A stretch of 32,405 bases of DNA from contig RFHA01000029.1 of the NCBI GenBank assembly GCA_003696565.1, forward strand, positions 1 to 32,405. Direction: 5' to 3'. Origin of the DNA: Chloroflexota bacterium (GTDB lineage: Bacteria; Chloroflexota; Anaerolineae; Aggregatilineales; Phototrophicaceae). The position numbers and the translations under genes were made by a program. This document shows positions 21,586 through 29,656 of the stretch, piece by piece (position 1 is the stretch's first letter; every line of letters begins with the position of its first letter). The notes under the pieces were generated by a model, which saw nothing but the letters and a program-made list of their open reading frames with translations, did not search any database and was not told the DNA's origin.

Positions 21586-24267
21586 ATGGTTTATGGTCGT
21601 CTCGACGTATATTGGCCCAACGGAGAATTTGATACATTTTTATTAGAACAACCCACTGTGTCAGTTGGGCGTTCTGGTTCTTGTACTATTGTTCTTGATA
21701 CAGACACAATCTCACGTTATCACTTCAGTATTACAAAAGACGGAGAGACTATCAAAATCGCCGATATGGACTCTGCCAACGGAACATTCGTTGATGGTGT
21801 GCAACTGCGCGAAAATGAAGAGCGTATCTTACAAGGTGGTGAAGAAATTCAAATTGGACTGTTACGAATGCTCTTCATGACCGTTGATGACCAACCCACT
21901 GTGCCAGTTACGCCGCTTGATGATGATACCCAGCGATTCATCCGCGAAGAAGCGGGTTTTATGGTGGATATCCACGGACCAGATATTGACATTCCGCCCG
22001 GATCACACAGTGCTATAGAAATTAATATCACAAACACGAGTAACGAATCTCACTTATTTACAGTACAAGCTGAAGGGTTACCAAAAGGCTGGGGACGTAT
22101 CAACCGCCCCTCATTGCGAATTGATCCAAATGAAACTGCACAAGTGCTTTATAGCATTAAACCCGCCCGACAAAGTGATAGTAAGCCTGGCGATTATCCA
22201 ATTACCATCACGGTAACAAATGATGAAACACCAGAAAAATCCGTTGAAGTAGGTGTGACAGCAACAATCTTACCTTATAGCGGGTTTGGCATGGCTTTAG
22301 CTTCCAGCAACGTCACGTTGTACGAACCCGTCCGTTTATACGTACATAACCAAGGAAGCGCAGACTTGCCAATTGTTGTCTCCGGTACAAGCCAAGATGA
22401 TACGCTGCTATTCAACATCAACCAACCTAAAATGACTCTAAAACCTGGCGAACGTCGTACCGTTCAAGGTGAAATTAAACCACGCAAACGTAGCTTTTTT
22501 GGTAAACCTAGCGAACATAGTTTTGATATATTGGTGCGCTCACAGGATGAAGCCAATTTTTTAGCAGCAATTCGCGGTAAATTTATTGCCGATCCACTAT
22601 TACCAACATGGGCAGCTTATGCTATTGCAGGAATAACCCTCAGCATCGTGGGGTTGCTTTTTGCAGCGTTGATAATGATCCTCAATCCCCCCACCCCACA
22701 ACCACATATTCTAAGTTTTAGTAGCGCAGCAAACCCAGCCCCGCATAATTTGCCACTCACCTTGATGTGGGATGCAGAACATGCTGAACATTTCAGCATT
22801 CGGATCAACGGCGATGTCATTGAACCAAACATCCCTGCTGATCAAACATCAGCCAGCGTTGATGTTTCAGCATATACCGGGCAAAGTATCACCATTCAGT
22901 TAGTTGCTTCCTCAAAGGGGAAAAGTGATACACAAGATTTAACAATTACAGTTATTCAGGGGTTGGATGTCATTGCATTTGATGTAACACCACGCCAAAT
23001 TTATCGCAATTTCATCACAACTTTAAACATTAGCTGGGAGGTAGAAGGTGCCCAAGTCACACGCTTGCAAGGGTTAGAAAACCTACTACCGTTTGAACCC
23101 ATTGAGCCAAATCCTGGTGGTGAGGCGAATTTCACCGTAAACGGCTATGCCACCAATAGCTTTACATTAACACTTATTGGCGAAGGTGAACAAGGCACAA
23201 CAACATCAACAGACATTACCATCAACGTTGTTAATGCACAATGTATGACGAACGCATCTAATTATATTCTTTATGAACAACCAGATGAAAACAGCCCTAT
23301 CGTCATCACATTGGAACAAGTCAACCAACCGATTATCTTGGAACAGCGTGATCCAAGTGGTATGTGGATTCAAACACGATTACCTACTACCAACACACTG
23401 GCGTGGGGGCAAGTAACTGGGCTAACCTGCCCTCAAGATATTCGCTTAAGTGATTTGAGAATCGCTAATGATTTACCAATCTTAACAAGCCTCCAGCCGC
23501 AGATTGTTAGTTTCCAAACGGATCGCCAGCAAATTGCCGCGGGCGAGTCATTAAACTTGACATGGGAAGGACGCAACGCCGCACGGTATTCCCTGATTGT
23601 AAACAACACAGTTATTCGAGACGACCTAGCAGCCAATACAACATCCTTCCAGCTTGATACAGCCGCTTTTGCTGGTCAGACCCTGCAAATTGAACTAGTT
23701 GCCATCAACGGAGACCTACAAGATCGTAAATCCCTGACTGTTCGTATTACGCCAACATTGCGTATTACACAATTTGAATTTTCTCCAATGCAATTGTATC
23801 GTTACGTAAACCAAAATATCACAATCCAATGGCAAGTAATCGGTGCTATTCGTGTTGATTTACAAGGCGTGGAAAACCTTGAGCCAGATATAACAATCAA
23901 TAGCGGGCAAAATCAAGCAACCATTGATGTTATTGGCTATGCAGAAAACAACTTCTCTCTAACGTTAGTTGCAACAGGCATGAACGGAGAAACAGTAGAA
24001 CAGACCTTGAATATCACCGTTGTTGATGCACAATGTACTACCAATAACGCAAACACGAGCGGGCGTTCCGCGCCAAATATTGCAGCAGATATAGTCGAAA
24101 CACTAGCGGCTAATGTCGTTTTATCTGTCACTGGGCGGGATGCATCAGGATCATGGCTACAAGCACGCCTAACATCTGGTGAACTGGCGTGGTTTGTTAG
24201 TGATGCGCTCACTTGTAATGGGTTTGAAACAAACCAGTTGATTATTGTACCGGAAGGAACGCCATGA
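21586..24267 (+). CDS. FHA-domain membrane protein with duplicated Ig/SH3-like outer modules
   Basis: An 893-residue protein. Residues 5-98 are an FHA domain with all marks of phosphothreonine binding (VGRSGSC 27-33, SRYHF 43-47, NGTFVDG 65-71). Residues 125-335 are beta-sandwich repeats of the NEW3/COG1470 kind (IPPGSHSAIEINITN, LPKGW, LKPGERRTVQGEI). One TM helix lies at 341-366. Outside follow two copies of a module, 374-615 and 639-877: Ig-like strand set, second Ig-like set with YR-x-N/W.V.GA..V.LQG.ENL, then an SH3b-like part ending in Cys (C553/C615 and C817/C877 may pair). The FHA end should face the cytoplasm and read Ser/Thr kinase signals (inference). GGAG is 8 bases before the ATG. 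Its stop overlaps the next start (ATGA). Confidence 0.88.
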   Translation: MVYGRLDVYWPNGEFDTFLLEQPTVSVGRSGSCTIVLDTDTISRYHFSITKDGETIKIADMDSANGTFVDGVQLRENEERILQGGEEIQIGLLRMLFMTVDDQPTVPVTPLDDDTQRFIREEAGFMVDIHGPDIDIPPGSHSAIEINITNTSNESHLFTVQAEGLPKGWGRINRPSLRIDPNETAQVLYSIKPARQSDSKPGDYPITITVTNDETPEKSVEVGVTATILPYSGFGMALASSNVTLYEPVRLYVHNQGSADLPIVVSGTSQDDTLLFNINQPKMTLKPGERRTVQGEIKPRKRSFFGKPSEHSFDILVRSQDEANFLAAIRGKFIADPLLPTWAAYAIAGITLSIVGLLFAALIMILNPPTPQPHILSFSSAANPAPHNLPLTLMWDAEHAEHFSIRINGDVIEPNIPADQTSASVDVSAYTGQSITIQLVASSKGKSDTQDLTITVIQGLDVIAFDVTPRQIYRNFITTLNISWEVEGAQVTRLQGLENLLPFEPIEPNPGGEANFTVNGYATNSFTLTLIGEGEQGTTTSTDITINVVNAQCMTNASNYILYEQPDENSPIVITLEQVNQPIILEQRDPSGMWIQTRLPTTNTLAWGQVTGLTCPQDIRLSDLRIANDLPILTSLQPQIVSFQTDRQQIAAGESLNLTWEGRNAARYSLIVNNTVIRDDLAANTTSFQLDTAAFAGQTLQIELVAINGDLQDRKSLTVRITPTLRITQFEFSPMQLYRYVNQNITIQWQVIGAIRVDLQGVENLEPDITINSGQNQATIDVIGYAENNFSLTLVATGMNGETVEQTLNITVVDAQCTTNNANTSGRSAPNIAADIVETLAANVVLSVTGRDASGSWLQARLTSGELAWFVSDALTCNGFETNQLIIVPEGTP

Positions 24268-24635
24268 GGCGATTTTTGGTATCATTGTTACTCGGAATAG
24301 GCTTAGGCATTGGTGGCGGGATTGCGCTGGGATGGGGTCCGCTAGCCGTCGTTTATGTAGATGGACCCGCCAGCGCATTAGCACAACGCTATCGTGATGA
24401 ATACACGGTAATGATCGCAGCAGGATACCGCGCTGATCAAGACGCACTTGGCGCAATTGAACGGTTGCGAATTCTCGGTGAGGATAATATCCCCCTCTAT
24501 GTCCAAGAGGTCACGGAACGTTTTATCACCAATTCACGTGATATTGATGATATTTATCATCTGGTTGCTCTAGCAGAGGGCTTAGGGCGATTAACAGAAA
24601 TTATGATTCCCTTCCGGCAGGTAACAACACCATGA
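24264..24635 (+). CDS. Small single-TM protein, paralogue of the next gene's N-terminal part
   Basis: A 123-residue protein translationally coupled to the FHA gene by an ATGA overlap. A Gly-rich TM helix (about 4-30, LVSLLLGIGLGIGGGIALGW) is followed by a helical outer domain: LAQRYRDEYTVMIAAGYRAD, then ALGAIERLRIL and two further helices (VQEVTERFITNSRDIDDIYH, LVALAEGLGRLTEIM). The pattern Y..x..Y...IA..Y..D.D...AI.RL..L recurs in the next protein, so the two are paralogues. I know no family name and no enzyme motif. An ATGA overlap with the next gene completes a three-gene unit that is probably translated together, suggesting a complex with the FHA protein. Confidence 0.85.
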   Translation: MRRFLVSLLLGIGLGIGGGIALGWGPLAVVYVDGPASALAQRYRDEYTVMIAAGYRADQDALGAIERLRILGEDNIPLYVQEVTERFITNSRDIDDIYHLVALAEGLGRLTEIMIPFRQVTTP

Positions 24636-25525
24636 CCCGACACCGCAGTCGCTATGATCGTCCACGCTCATCTATTTCCTGGTTCGCTTTGTTGCTTGGC
24701 TTAATCATTGGTGCAGCTGCCGGATTATATTACACATGGGAAGTTGCTCCAGTTGAGCAAACTGACATCGCTCCCTGGCAATTACGTGAAGACCATCTAG
24801 ATGCCTATATCATCGCTATCACCCTGAGTTATAATTACACGGGTGATCTTAGTAGAACCATTCAGCGGCTCATTGATTTGCGTTTAGATACCAACGATCC
24901 TATTCAATATGTAGCAGATACTGCATGTAAACTAGCACGCAACGGCGAAGTCAATACAAGTAGCGACCTAAAAGCAATCCGTAGTATGATGGTTTTTTAT
25001 CAGCAGCAAGGCAAAACAAGTTGTGCGGATCAGCTCATTACACTAGATACCAACATCCCAACCACACAAGTTGTTGTGTTACCAACGCCAACATTGATCC
25101 CTCCAGCAACCAAAACCCCTCTACCTGATTCGCCCATACAACCAACGCCAACATCACCCCGCCCTTTTATACCGACGAATCCTCCAGCACGGACATTTGA
25201 TATTGTGGCAATCAATACGTTTTGTAGCACAGAAATTCCTGGGGTCATTGAGGTAAGAGTACAGGATTTCCAAGGTAATGAAATACCTGGGCAACCCATC
25301 CGTGTACGCGGTGAAAACGTGAATAGTGTGTTTTATACAGGGCTTAAACCAGAGCGTGGGCAAGGCTATGCGGATTTCCAGATGGAGGCAGGCAAAGCTT
25401 ATACCATTGAAATGCCCGGTTTATCCGATCCATCTACTAACCCATTAGTTGCCTCTGTGTGTGCGGATGAGATCACCGGGGAAGAAACCATCTTGTCATA
25501 TCGTGTTGTATTTCGGGGTGGGTAG
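24632..25525 (+). CDS. Single-TM protein with helical domain, Pro/Thr linker and C-terminal Ig-like domain
   Basis: A 297-residue protein. Basic N terminus (MTRHRSRYDRPR), TM helix at about 16-36 (WFALLLGLIIGAAAGLYYTW), a helical domain (about 45-145) related to the preceding gene (LREDHLDAYIIAITLSYNYT then DLSRTIQRLIDL), and a Thr/Pro linker (about 152-190, PTPTLIPPATKTPLP). The C-terminal 105 residues form a beta-rich domain (GVIEVRVQDFQGNEIPGQPI, YADFQMEAGKAYTIEM) like transthyretin/Ig-like carrier domains with two Cys. It sits outside the membrane. It is coupled to the small paralogue by a 4-base overlap and converges with a lipoprotein gene, with which its last 53 bases overlap. Function unknown; a structural part of the FHA complex is the simplest guess. 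Confidence 0.88.
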   Translation: MTRHRSRYDRPRSSISWFALLLGLIIGAAAGLYYTWEVAPVEQTDIAPWQLREDHLDAYIIAITLSYNYTGDLSRTIQRLIDLRLDTNDPIQYVADTACKLARNGEVNTSSDLKAIRSMMVFYQQQGKTSCADQLITLDTNIPTTQVVVLPTPTLIPPATKTPLPDSPIQPTPTSPRPFIPTNPPARTFDIVAINTFCSTEIPGVIEVRVQDFQGNEIPGQPIRVRGENVNSVFYTGLKPERGQGYADFQMEAGKAYTIEMPGLSDPSTNPLVASVCADEITGEETILSYRVVFRGG

Positions 25526-26651
25526 TTGTCAGATTCAAATAACCATCTGTATCAACCCAGGTAAGATACAGATGCAAGTTGCGGTCTGTACGAAGTTGTG
25601 GCGTTCCAATTAAACCCAATTCGAGCGTCACCACAGATTGCCACCCCACAACTTGCCCAGCCTTAAGATAAACTACCCCTAATTGATTACCTGCCTGGGC
25701 AGCCATCACAAAATGAGAGAACTGCCCAGGCAACACAGCCGCCCATGAAAGCCAAACATCCCCGTTTACCGCCGTTAAGGCTGAACCACCGTTGAACCCG
25801 GTTTCGAAGCGTGTTTGAGGTTGCGGGTTAATCCCTAAACGTGTAGGGGACATCCAATCATCCCCGGTTCCAGCACTGAACCATGTCTCAACATTTCCAG
25901 ATGCTCGCTGAATATTCCAGACCAGATAGGTATGAGTTTGATCCTGTCCCACTTGAAAGTTCAACAACCAATCACCCAAATACAATTCCGGTATTTGCAC
26001 TAATTCACGTTCATTGTCAATCACGCCATTCGTAAAATCCGCCTGATGCACCGTGTTATTTAACACATTAATCCAATAAAGATGGTTACCAGCAAATGCC
26101 GGGTAATCTGCATCGGATGTAATACGTTGAGGAAGGCGATTCCGTCCATGGTTGTCAATAAACTGACTATAAAGATTCGGTTCTCCAGGCAAATCGCCAC
26201 TCCACACAAGCCACAATGATTGATCGGGCATAGGTAAAACAGCATAACGATATGAAGGGCGATCTGATACTGGGATTGGTCCGCGTTCGGTTGTCTCTTG
26301 TGGGCTAATCCAAGCTGACCAAATACGCATGCCATCGCCGTCAACCGCTGCATCTAACCAAATTAGATGCTTAAACGCATTATCCGCCGGATAAAGCGTT
26401 TGATGATATGGGTCTGTGGTTGGAATAGTTAACAATGTGCCGTTTATCGTATGATAAGTATCAACTGGGGTGGTTGTCAGCCAGGCGATAGATAAATCCT
26501 GCACATTGAGTAATAAAGCAGGCGCATCAACCTGTTGCGCTTCTGCCAGGGGAATCACCTCCCCCCACGCTGAATAACGTTTTTCCGGTGTGACAGGCGC
26601 ATCCGATGTAGCACAAGCAGCCAGGAAAAATAAACACCACAGCCAGCGCAT
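25473..26651 (-). CDS. Lipoprotein with beta-propeller-like repeats
   Basis: A 392-residue protein with a short type II signal (MRWLWCLFFLAAC): the LAAC lipobox puts the lipidated Cys at 13. The mature part is rich in Trp, Gly and strand-forming residues, with recurring LxxLxW, WLVWSG, YLVWN, VWLSWAA and LYLTWVD stretches about 45-60 residues apart, as in the blades of sialidase/BNR-like or WD-like propellers. No catalytic Asp-box can be named. It should sit on the outer face of the membrane. It is the last gene of a five-gene minus-strand unit with the membrane MutS-like ATPase, and its ATG overlaps the upstream stop by one base. Its end overlaps the convergent plus-strand gene by 53 bases. 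Propeller assignment is by eye. Confidence 0.85.
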   Translation of the reverse strand: MRWLWCLFFLAACATSDAPVTPEKRYSAWGEVIPLAEAQQVDAPALLLNVQDLSIAWLTTTPVDTYHTINGTLLTIPTTDPYHQTLYPADNAFKHLIWLDAAVDGDGMRIWSAWISPQETTERGPIPVSDRPSYRYAVLPMPDQSLWLVWSGDLPGEPNLYSQFIDNHGRNRLPQRITSDADYPAFAGNHLYWINVLNNTVHQADFTNGVIDNERELVQIPELYLGDWLLNFQVGQDQTHTYLVWNIQRASGNVETWFSAGTGDDWMSPTRLGINPQPQTRFETGFNGGSALTAVNGDVWLSWAAVLPGQFSHFVMAAQAGNQLGVVYLKAGQVVGWQSVVTLELGLIGTPQLRTDRNLHLYLTWVDTDGYLNLTTTHPEIQHDMTRWFLPR

Positions 26652-27034
26652 CAGATTTCACTCAGTTTGACGAGATTTTCCGGTCCTTTATAACGAATGG
26701 GTTGTGGTGCATAGTAAGCGATCATCTCAACAACATATTTAGCAACTGCCCAGGTTACATTGGGTAGCACCGCTTCATGCGCGCCATAATACACCCCAAC
26801 ATGATAGCGTTCTTGATTTTTGAAGATAAATCTTTTTACAATCCAGCCCGCCAAACCAGTCGCATGTGGTGCAATCACGACTTCTACCTCATCAATATGC
26901 TCCCAGCGGATCACATCGCCATAGACAATCATTTCTGCCCCATAAGCGTCAAAGCATTTTGCCAGTGTTTTTTGCTCATCTGGGGTCAGATATTCTAAAC
27001 TAGGACGATAATCAATGCGTTGTAAATATGTCAT
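26651..27034 (-). CDS. Hypothetical protein (127 aa)
   Basis: A 127-residue soluble protein that I do not recognise. After a short N-terminal helix-forming part (LTPDEQKTLAKCFDAYGAEM) it reads as strands around HIDEVEVVIAPHATGLAGWI and ERYHVGVYYGAHEAVLPNVT, then a helix (WAVAKYVVEMIAYYA). There is no signal peptide or TM segment. The order of strand, strand, helix would suit a PH-like or other small alpha/beta fold, but there is no motif to fix it. It overlaps both neighbours (4 bases upstream, 1 base downstream), so it is an integral member of the operon, placed between two lipoproteins though it looks cytoplasmic itself. Confidence 0.8.
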   Translation of the reverse strand: MTYLQRIDYRPSLEYLTPDEQKTLAKCFDAYGAEMIVYGDVIRWEHIDEVEVVIAPHATGLAGWIVKRFIFKNQERYHVGVYYGAHEAVLPNVTWAVAKYVVEMIAYYAPQPIRYKGPENLVKLSEI

Positions 27035-27423
27035 GGAGCCACCACTTCAATACTAATAAACACTTCATCACTTTGCGTGCCATCAACCCGATACGCAATT
27101 GCAGAAAAACTATGAAAACCAATCCCCTGCGCAATCCAGTTGGTCTGTGCGCGGAACTGTTGACCAGATTGGTAATTAGGATAGTCTAAGTCACGGAATG
27201 TTTGCCCGTTCAGTCGCAGTTCAATACGTGCCACGCCGATTGAATCCTGTGCATACAGATCAAGCGTGAGATCAAATCCTTCTACAACTCTCGTGTTGTT
27301 TTCTGGAGCAATAAACTGCACTATTGGACGGTCAAATGTTGGGATAACTTGACTATCGGCATTCAAGTTACAACCAGCAGAGAGGATCATTAATAGAACC
27401 ATCAGTGCGAAAGATCGACACAT
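27031..27423 (-). CDS. Small lipoprotein with one Ig-like domain
   Basis: A 130-residue protein. Starting at ATG 27423 gives a clean lipoprotein signal (MCRSFALMVLLMILSAGC) with lipobox LSAGC; an upstream in-frame start would put twelve charged residues before it and is less likely. The mature part is one Ig-like/fibronectin-like domain: VQFIAPENNTRVVEGFDLTL, AQDSIGVARIELRLNGQTF, GFHSFSAIAYRVDG and a final EVFISIEV strand, the typical pattern of bacterial Ig domains that follow APxxGxxV. It should be tethered outside the cell. The gene overlaps the end of the PLAT gene by 22 bases and the next gene by 4. Confidence 0.87.
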   Translation of the reverse strand: MCRSFALMVLLMILSAGCNLNADSQVIPTFDRPIVQFIAPENNTRVVEGFDLTLDLYAQDSIGVARIELRLNGQTFRDLDYPNYQSGQQFRAQTNWIAQGIGFHSFSAIAYRVDGTQSDEVFISIEVVAP

Positions 27424-27770
27424 GCAAATAATTTCCCGCTTTCCGCTTTCCCAATCCATTGATTAAAAGTGAACAGCCACTCACGATCTGTTTCATCATC
27501 AGCAATACGCACATCCACCACATACCATCCAGAATCCCCCTCGCTGTCATCATGCCCGATGCAGCAACGAGTCAAATCGCCAATATCTGGAACTTCTAAT
27601 ACATATTGATCAGTACCACCCGCTTCAAATGAGAAGATATCACGTGCAGGCAAATGAATCGATTCAGTTTTGCCCGTTGTGCCAAATAATTGAATAAACA
27701 CGTTTGAATCAGTGCCCGCCAAAGCGTCATCGCCTGTCCTAATCCAGATAGTGTATGTGTTTTGCTTCAC
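27402..27770 (-). CDS. Stand-alone PLAT/LH2-domain protein
   Basis: A 122-residue protein made of one PLAT/LH2 beta-sandwich. It matches the family course: YTIWIRTGDDALAGTDSNVF at the start (family: TGD..gAGTda.V.i.l.G), LFGTTGKTESIHL, DIFSFEAGGTDQYVLEV, then DLTRCCIGHDDSEGDSGWYV (family: l..i.I.HD....+.W.l..V.V) and EWLFTFNQWIG. PLAT domains bind lipids or membrane proteins, often with calcium. There is no signal peptide, so the protein may be cytoplasmic and touch the inner membrane face. Start is GTG at 27770, with GGGAGGA 7 bases ahead, a very strong site. It follows the membrane MutS-like gene by 30 bases. Confidence 0.85.
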   Translation of the reverse strand: MKQNTYTIWIRTGDDALAGTDSNVFIQLFGTTGKTESIHLPARDIFSFEAGGTDQYVLEVPDIGDLTRCCIGHDDSEGDSGWYVVDVRIADDETDREWLFTFNQWIGKAESGKLFACVDLSH

Positions 27771-27777
27771 TAGTTTG

Positions 27778-27784
27778 TCCTCCC
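27778..27784 (-). promoter_or_regulatory. Strong ribosome binding site for the PLAT gene (GTG start)
   Basis: GGGAGGA on the minus strand, 7 bases before GTG at 27770; it decides the start. Confidence 0.75.
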
Positions 27785-27800
27785 ATTCAATGATGCTGAT

Positions 27801-29579
27801 TTAATATTCTACAGGCAAGCCTGCAATTGACATAATTTTCAAAGCGTTTGTTGTTGGGCTAGGTCCCACACGTAGAATATAATCAAACACCATACGATCA
27901 TCTTCTACTTTCTCTCGAAAGTGATAGTTACTAATTTGCGGGAATGTTTCTGCCAGTTGTACAAGTTCTAAATCATGCGTAGCGACCAACCCCATACTAT
28001 AGCTACCAACAAGAGCTTTAATATAAGATCGACTACCGATAAGCCGCTCGCGGTTATTTGTGCCTCTAAAAATCTCATCAATCAAGAAAAATAAAGGAAG
28101 ATCGTCAGGGTGTTGTGCAGCTTCCAATAGCGCGCGCAGTCGTCGAACTTCTGCATAAAAATAGGAAATACCATCCACCACAGAATCAGTTACACGAATA
28201 CAAGAAAACAAACGAAACAAACCAAGCTTTAAAGTTTGGGCTAAAACACACCCCCCAGCATATGCCAAAACCATATTCACACCAAGTGTTCGTAAAAATG
28301 AGCTTTTGCCGGACATATTCGAGCCAGTGATAATGACTACCTGCCCTAGTTTGGTTAAGTCAAAATCATTACAAACACGATTAGGGATAAGCGGATGCCC
28401 AATTTGTTCGGCACAGAACTCAGCGCGCTCAGTCACAATAGGAAAAGTGACTCCAGGCGTATAATATGCATATTCTGCTAATGCGTTTAGAGCATCTAGT
28501 TCGTACCATGCATCCAGCCAGCGCGGTAATGTAACATGCAAATCTTGTTTAGCTTGTTGCAATCGCCACGTCCAAAACACATCCCAGGGGATCACAACGT
28601 TCAATAAAAACCACACAACTGGGTTACCACGTAGCCCCAACGCCCCAACAATTGTCGTTAAACGCCGAATCCATTTTGATGGGCGTGAAGTCAAAATCGG
28701 TTGGCAAATCGCACGGATTAAATAGTCGTCGCGATAATTATAATTTTCTAGATAGTTTAACACGGCAAAAAGTCGTTTAAGTTCTCTTTCCAACCGCATA
28801 CTATCTGAAGCGGCACTCGCCCAATGTGACCACGCCCAGCCGGATAGCACCATGTAAATAACAAATGTAATAATCCACAATGGCGGCATCTCAATGGTAT
28901 AAGCAAGTAAAAACAAGCCAATATTCGCCAAGCTTAATAACACTAAAATCAATACAAAATAGCCAGAAAGGGCGGTAAATCGTTCATTTAACCACGTCAA
29001 TAAAAAATCTCCTGCCCATTTTGTTTGTTGATGCTCTCCGGCGATTAACCGCGCATGAAGCGTTAATTTATCCCGGAACATTCGTAATGGAATAAGCTGT
29101 TTAAGCTGTGCTTGCCGTTGATGTATGACGGCTAAGTTCGGTCGATCTTGTAACAACCAATCCAATAGCCGATGACTTCCACCCACTGAGATGGTGTTAT
29201 CGAGCAAGCGATAAATTGAATATTCACCGACAATATCAATGTCAAGGGCATAAGGATGGTTTTTATCCACTTGGGTACTTGTCGATGGAATATGATCCCA
29301 ATCCAATGTTTGGCGTGCCCACTGTGTTTTTTTTATCTGCTGCCAGATGATAAACTGTTGAAGAACATCGTTAAGACGACGGTGCAACACAATAAGAACA
29401 ACAAACACCCCAACTAAGGTAACAAACACCAACCAAGCAGCAACATCACTCACCTGAAAAGCGAGAAACATCGCTACAATTCCAATAAAAAACACCCTTA
29501 ATCGCCAACGAACAAATCGCTCACTCTGTGCTTGCATCCGTTGGATATAACGTTCTAGCCGGTTAATTTGCTGTTCCAA
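27801..29579 (-). CDS. Membrane-embedded MutS-family ATPase
   Basis: A 592-residue protein. Numbered from the chosen start: two TM helices at about 28-66, a helical MutS core (lever/clamp-like, from about 120), a second pair of TM helices at about 205-252 inserted in the helical part, and a C-terminal MutS domain V ATPase. The Walker A is GSNMSGKS (about 419-426), the Walker B/signature [12 protein letters not shown] (from about 501), and THDLEL (about 534) supplies the switch His. No mismatch-binding domain I or FxE motif is present. So it is a MutS paralogue tied to the membrane and unlikely to do classic mismatch repair. No ATG lies before residue 15; TTG 29579 with GGA at 6 bases is chosen, TTG 29612 is possible. 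It heads a five-gene operon. Confidence 0.88.
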   Translation of the reverse strand: MEQQINRLERYIQRMQAQSERFVRWRLRVFFIGIVAMFLAFQVSDVAAWLVFVTLVGVFVVLIVLHRRLNDVLQQFIIWQQIKKTQWARQTLDWDHIPSTSTQVDKNHPYALDIDIVGEYSIYRLLDNTISVGGSHRLLDWLLQDRPNLAVIHQRQAQLKQLIPLRMFRDKLTLHARLIAGEHQQTKWAGDFLLTWLNERFTALSGYFVLILVLLSLANIGLFLLAYTIEMPPLWIITFVIYMVLSGWAWSHWASAASDSMRLERELKRLFAVLNYLENYNYRDDYLIRAICQPILTSRPSKWIRRLTTIVGALGLRGNPVVWFLLNVVIPWDVFWTWRLQQAKQDLHVTLPRWLDAWYELDALNALAEYAYYTPGVTFPIVTERAEFCAEQIGHPLIPNRVCNDFDLTKLGQVVIITGSNMSGKSSFLRTLGVNMVLAYAGGCVLAQTLKLGLFRLFSCIRVTDSVVDGISYFYAEVRRLRALLEAAQHPDDLPLFFLIDEIFRGTNNRERLIGSRSYIKALVGSYSMGLVATHDLELVQLAETFPQISNYHFREKVEDDRMVFDYILRVGPSPTTNALKIMSIAGLPVEY

Positions 29580-29646
29580 ATTATTTCCGTTCTGTTGACA
29601 TACCAGGCACAACGATTATTATACAAAACTGTTGTGAATATAAGAT

Positions 29647-29650
29647 GAGG
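29647..29650 (+). promoter_or_regulatory. Ribosome binding site deciding the trmD start
   Basis: GAGG 6 bases before ATG 29657. The earlier in-frame ATG at 29645 overlaps this site and has none of its own. Confidence 0.55.
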
Positions 29651-29656
29651 TCAGGT

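Noticed and set aside
27801-29579. Calling the MutS-like gene mutS for mismatch repair
   Set aside because: It lacks the mismatch-binding domain, has TM helices and is in an operon with surface proteins.
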